Origin: Pontibacter chinhatensis
Lineage (GTDB): Bacteria > Bacteroidota > Bacteroidia > Cytophagales > Hymenobacteraceae
Direction: 5' to 3'
DNA: 64,000 nucleotides
Assembly (NCBI RefSeq): GCF_900113285.1
Contig: NZ_FOOT01000004.1
Span: forward strand, 62,001 to 126,000
Shown: one piece after another, positions 62,449 to 64,000 of the stretch
Numbering within the stretch: position 1 is the stretch's first letter
Layout of the letters: each line of letters begins with the position of its first letter
Notes under the pieces: model-generated
The model's input: the letters and a program-made list of their open reading frames with translations, nothing else
What the model was told of the DNA's origin: nothing
Database searches by the model: none
Made by a program: the position numbers and the translations under genes

Positions 62449-62994
62449 ATGGGACTCAAAAACAGAATTGTACCCGGCGATTTATACTTTCTGACGATGA
62501 CAGTAGTGGATTGGGTGGACATTTTTACCCGGCCGGTTTACAAGCACATCGTAGTGGATGCGCTCAGGTTTTGTCAGGAGAAAAAAGGCCTGAAGCTTTA
62601 TGCGTGGGTACTGATGAGCAACCACCTGCATATGATCGCCGCTGCAGAGGAAGGCAAGAATTTATCTGACCTACTTCGGGACTTCAAGGGGTATACCAGC
62701 CGAAAAATTGTGGCTACGGTACAGGAGGAGCCGGAAAGCCGCAAGCAGTGGCTACTGCACCGATTCGAATTCAATGCCAAACTCAACCCTAAAGTAAGGC
62801 ATTACAAAGTATGGCAGGAGGGCAACGAGGTGAAAGAGATTTACAGCAATGGCTTTTTAGATCAGAAGTTGGAGTACCTGCACCAGAACCCCGTGCGGGC
62901 AGAGTGGGTGAATGAGCCGCAGCATTACCGCTACAGTTCTGCCAGCAACTATGCCGATACGGGTGGGCTGCTTCAGGTAGAACTGCTGGAATAG
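62449..62994 (+). CDS. REP-associated tyrosine transposase (RAYT, Y1_Tnp/IS200-like)
   Basis: Single-strand DNA transposase of the HUH-Y1 class; 181 residues. The HUH motif is SNHLHMI (His 59 and 61). The probable catalytic Tyr is Tyr 143 in LEYLHQNPVRAEWV, a RAYT mark, and YAWVLMSNH and GYTSRKI also fit. The opening NRIVPGDLYFLTMTVVDWVD is typical. RAYTs recognise hairpins flanked by a short guide and are single-copy domesticated genes linked to REP repeats. Four REP-like hairpins lie directly upstream. It is intact, with no flanking IS ends. Confidence 0.93.
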   Translation: MGLKNRIVPGDLYFLTMTVVDWVDIFTRPVYKHIVVDALRFCQEKKGLKLYAWVLMSNHLHMIAAAEEGKNLSDLLRDFKGYTSRKIVATVQEEPESRKQWLLHRFEFNAKLNPKVRHYKVWQEGNEVKEIYSNGFLDQKLEYLHQNPVRAEWVNEPQHYRYSSASNYADTGGLLQVELLE

Positions 62995-63189
62995 ACCGCA
63001 GATTTATACTTCCACTCCTCCATTTCTTGCCACCGCATCCTCCGAAACTTTTAGCAACAACACTTGTTTATACAAATATGGCAGTATCTTACAGGGCTTT
63101 ATGCCGTAAGTATAACAAATGCTGCTCCCGGCTGTTCTTGCTTCCACAAAGCACGACAGCCTGTCAGGCTTCGTAAGTTTGGGCAGATC

Positions 63190-63220
63190 TTTGCCAAACC
63201 TGTAATTGTTACTATATTTA
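63190..63220 (+). promoter_or_regulatory. Bacteroidota-type promoter for trxA
   Basis: TTTG at 63190-63193, 19 bp, then TATATTTA at 63213-63220 (TAnnTTTG with the last base changed), 35 bp before the ATG. Confidence 0.65.
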
Positions 63221-63254
63221 TAACGCAGAATTTAACCAACAAAACGCTAAAGTT

Positions 63255-63581
63255 ATGGCTAACAAAGCAATTGAAATCACAGACGCGAACTTTGATGAGA
63301 TCATCAATTCAGATAAACCGGTGCTGGTAGACTTTTGGGCAGAGTGGTGCGGACCGTGCCGCATGGTAGGCCCGATCGTAGAGGAGCTGGCTGGCGAGTA
63401 CGAAGGCAAAGCCGTTATCGGTAAGGTAGACGTAGACGCTAACCCGCAGACTTCTGCCAAGTTCGGCATCCGCAGCATCCCAACCCTGCTGGTGTTCAAA
63501 AACGGTGAGGTGGTAGACAAGCAAGTAGGCGCTGTGCCTAAAAACGTACTGGCTCAGAAACTGGACGCCCAGATGGCCTAA
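63255..63581 (+). CDS. trxA: Thioredoxin
   Basis: Cytosolic thiol-disulfide reductant of 108 residues. The active site WCGPC is at residues 31-35 after VLVDFWAE. The rest fits: [20 protein letters not shown], then cis-Pro in [14 protein letters not shown]. The gene is alone with its own promoter and a strong shared terminator. Confidence 0.97.
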   Translation: MANKAIEITDANFDEIINSDKPVLVDFWAEWCGPCRMVGPIVEELAGEYEGKAVIGKVDVDANPQTSAKFGIRSIPTLLVFKNGEVVDKQVGAVPKNVLAQKLDAQMA

Positions 63582-63600
63582 GCAGCCACTTAGTATGATA

Positions 63601-63644
63601 TAAATAGAAAGCCCCTCCAGGAAATTGGAGGGGCTTTCTATTTA
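63601..63644. terminator. Bidirectional terminator between trxA and the convergent gene
   Basis: 18-bp perfect stem TAAATAGAAAGCCCCTCC / GGAGGGGCTTTCTATTTA with an 8-nt loop, then a TATACTT copy. Confidence 0.9.
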
Positions 63645-63647
63645 TAC

Positions 63648-64000
63648 TTATTTAACAGACACTTCCAGCCGCACCATCAGGTTCTGGTTAAACCTTTCTT
63701 CTTTCTTCTCGCTCGATTTTGCACGCTGATCCGCTTGGTCTACCTCTATCCAGACAGGCTCGTCTGTCATAAAGCGGTACACATAAAAGGGGCAGGTATC
63801 ACACTCGTTTGTCATGCCCACATAGGGGCCACTGTCGTAGCGGCCGGCGTTGGGCCAACTCACAGCGGCAAACACCCCCTCCTCCGGAAGCGTCAGGTTA
63901 TACTTCGAAATGTCGATCCAATGCCAATAGGTATTGTTTTTGGGCTTGAACGTGATGGGCTCCGGGAGTAGCGGCTTTCCTGGCCCTCCTGTGCTGTCTA
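63648..64000 (-). CDS. Secreted carboxypeptidase-regulatory-like protein, C-terminal part (cut by window edge)
   Basis: The gene enters from the right edge and stops at 63648. The last ~117 residues run from DSTGGPGKPLLPEPITF through NNTYWHWIDISKYNLTLPEE and GVFAAVSWPNAGRYD to MVRLEVSVK. The 'W.DLS.YN..LP..GVF..V.W' pattern is the usual C-terminal beta-sandwich of large secreted or outer-membrane Bacteroidota proteins with carboxypeptidase-like regulatory domains. The N-terminal domain that would give the function lies outside the window. Confidence 0.6.
   Translation of the reverse strand, partial: DSTGGPGKPLLPEPITFKPKNNTYWHWIDISKYNLTLPEEGVFAAVSWPNAGRYDSGPYVGMTNECDTCPFYVYRFMTDEPVWIEVDQADQRAKSSEKKEERFNQNLMVRLEVSVK

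Noticed and set aside
62449..62994. Complete IS200/IS605 insertion sequence
   Set aside because: No left or right end, no tnpB, and the RAYT-type C-terminal motif plus tandem hairpins point to a domesticated gene.
1..64000. AAGTATA/TATACTT as -10 promoter boxes
   Set aside because: The word lies inside genes and terminators in both directions, and the promoters that can be placed here follow TTTG-N19-TAnnTTTG instead.
1..64000. tRNA, rRNA, tmRNA or known riboswitches
   Set aside because: I looked in the gaps and saw no cloverleaf, rRNA-like stretch or recognisable riboswitch core; covariance-model scanning would be needed to exclude small ones.

Overview
The window comes from the chromosome of a Bacteroidota bacterium of the order Cytophagales. 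It most resembles the Pontibacter/Hymenobacteraceae group, judged from protein style only. Pointers are TAnnTTTG-type promoters, a rho with a long disordered insert, an S16 with a long acidic tail, an LptD-like gene divergent from an amidase-MCE pair, and many lipoproteins. I see no rRNA, tRNA, CRISPR, prophage or resistance island; the genes are mostly housekeeping.

Layout. 1-5.7 kb: edge of a secreted protein, meaB, a WD40-divIVA-folB operon, a phosphopantetheinyl transferase and a secreted redoxin. 5.8-14.7 kb: methyltransferase, SirB1-like protein, acyl-CoA carboxylase beta, then an envelope locus (MCE and amidase leftward, LptD-like rightward) and panB. 14.9-24.6 kb: RluA-type synthase, desaturase, rpsP-rimM-trmD-rplS, a degenerate pyrophosphatase lipoprotein, small unknowns, a PTPS/QueD-folE pair and a TIGR01777 epimerase. 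24.6-38.4 kb: PBP1A, a membrane methyltransferase-UbiA group, rho, serS, a glycosyltransferase-lipoprotein pair and a PolX with a damaged polymerase site. 38.5-51 kb: small lipoprotein and membrane genes, an EVE protein, pyrR-pyrB, a TSP3/OmpA porin, aminopeptidase P and a second family 9 glycosyltransferase. 51.4-64 kb: M16 peptidase, O-methyltransferase, a LysM lytic transglycosylase, an MFS exporter, dnaE, a REP-associated transposase with tandem hairpins, thioredoxin, and the 3' end of a secreted protein.

The unusual part lies between the genes. (1) The heptamer AAGTATA is hugely over-represented on both strands, inside and outside genes (about 23 copies by hand in the first 10 kb against about 1.2 expected), and forms inverted pairs in several terminators, like a DNA uptake or HIP1-type word. 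(2) Six intergenic gaps carry a 550-700 bp composite repeat with a conserved block of about 240 bp in two sub-families. (3) Four composites end in, and one site carries alone, a three-hairpin element whose stem sequences differ but keep pairing. (4) A Y1 (RAYT) transposase sits just downstream of four tandem hairpins with a GGACA/TGTCC core that recurs in the composites. Together these look like a REP/RAYT-type repeat system plus a genome-wide sequence word. I know of no description of them in this form, but I could not search.
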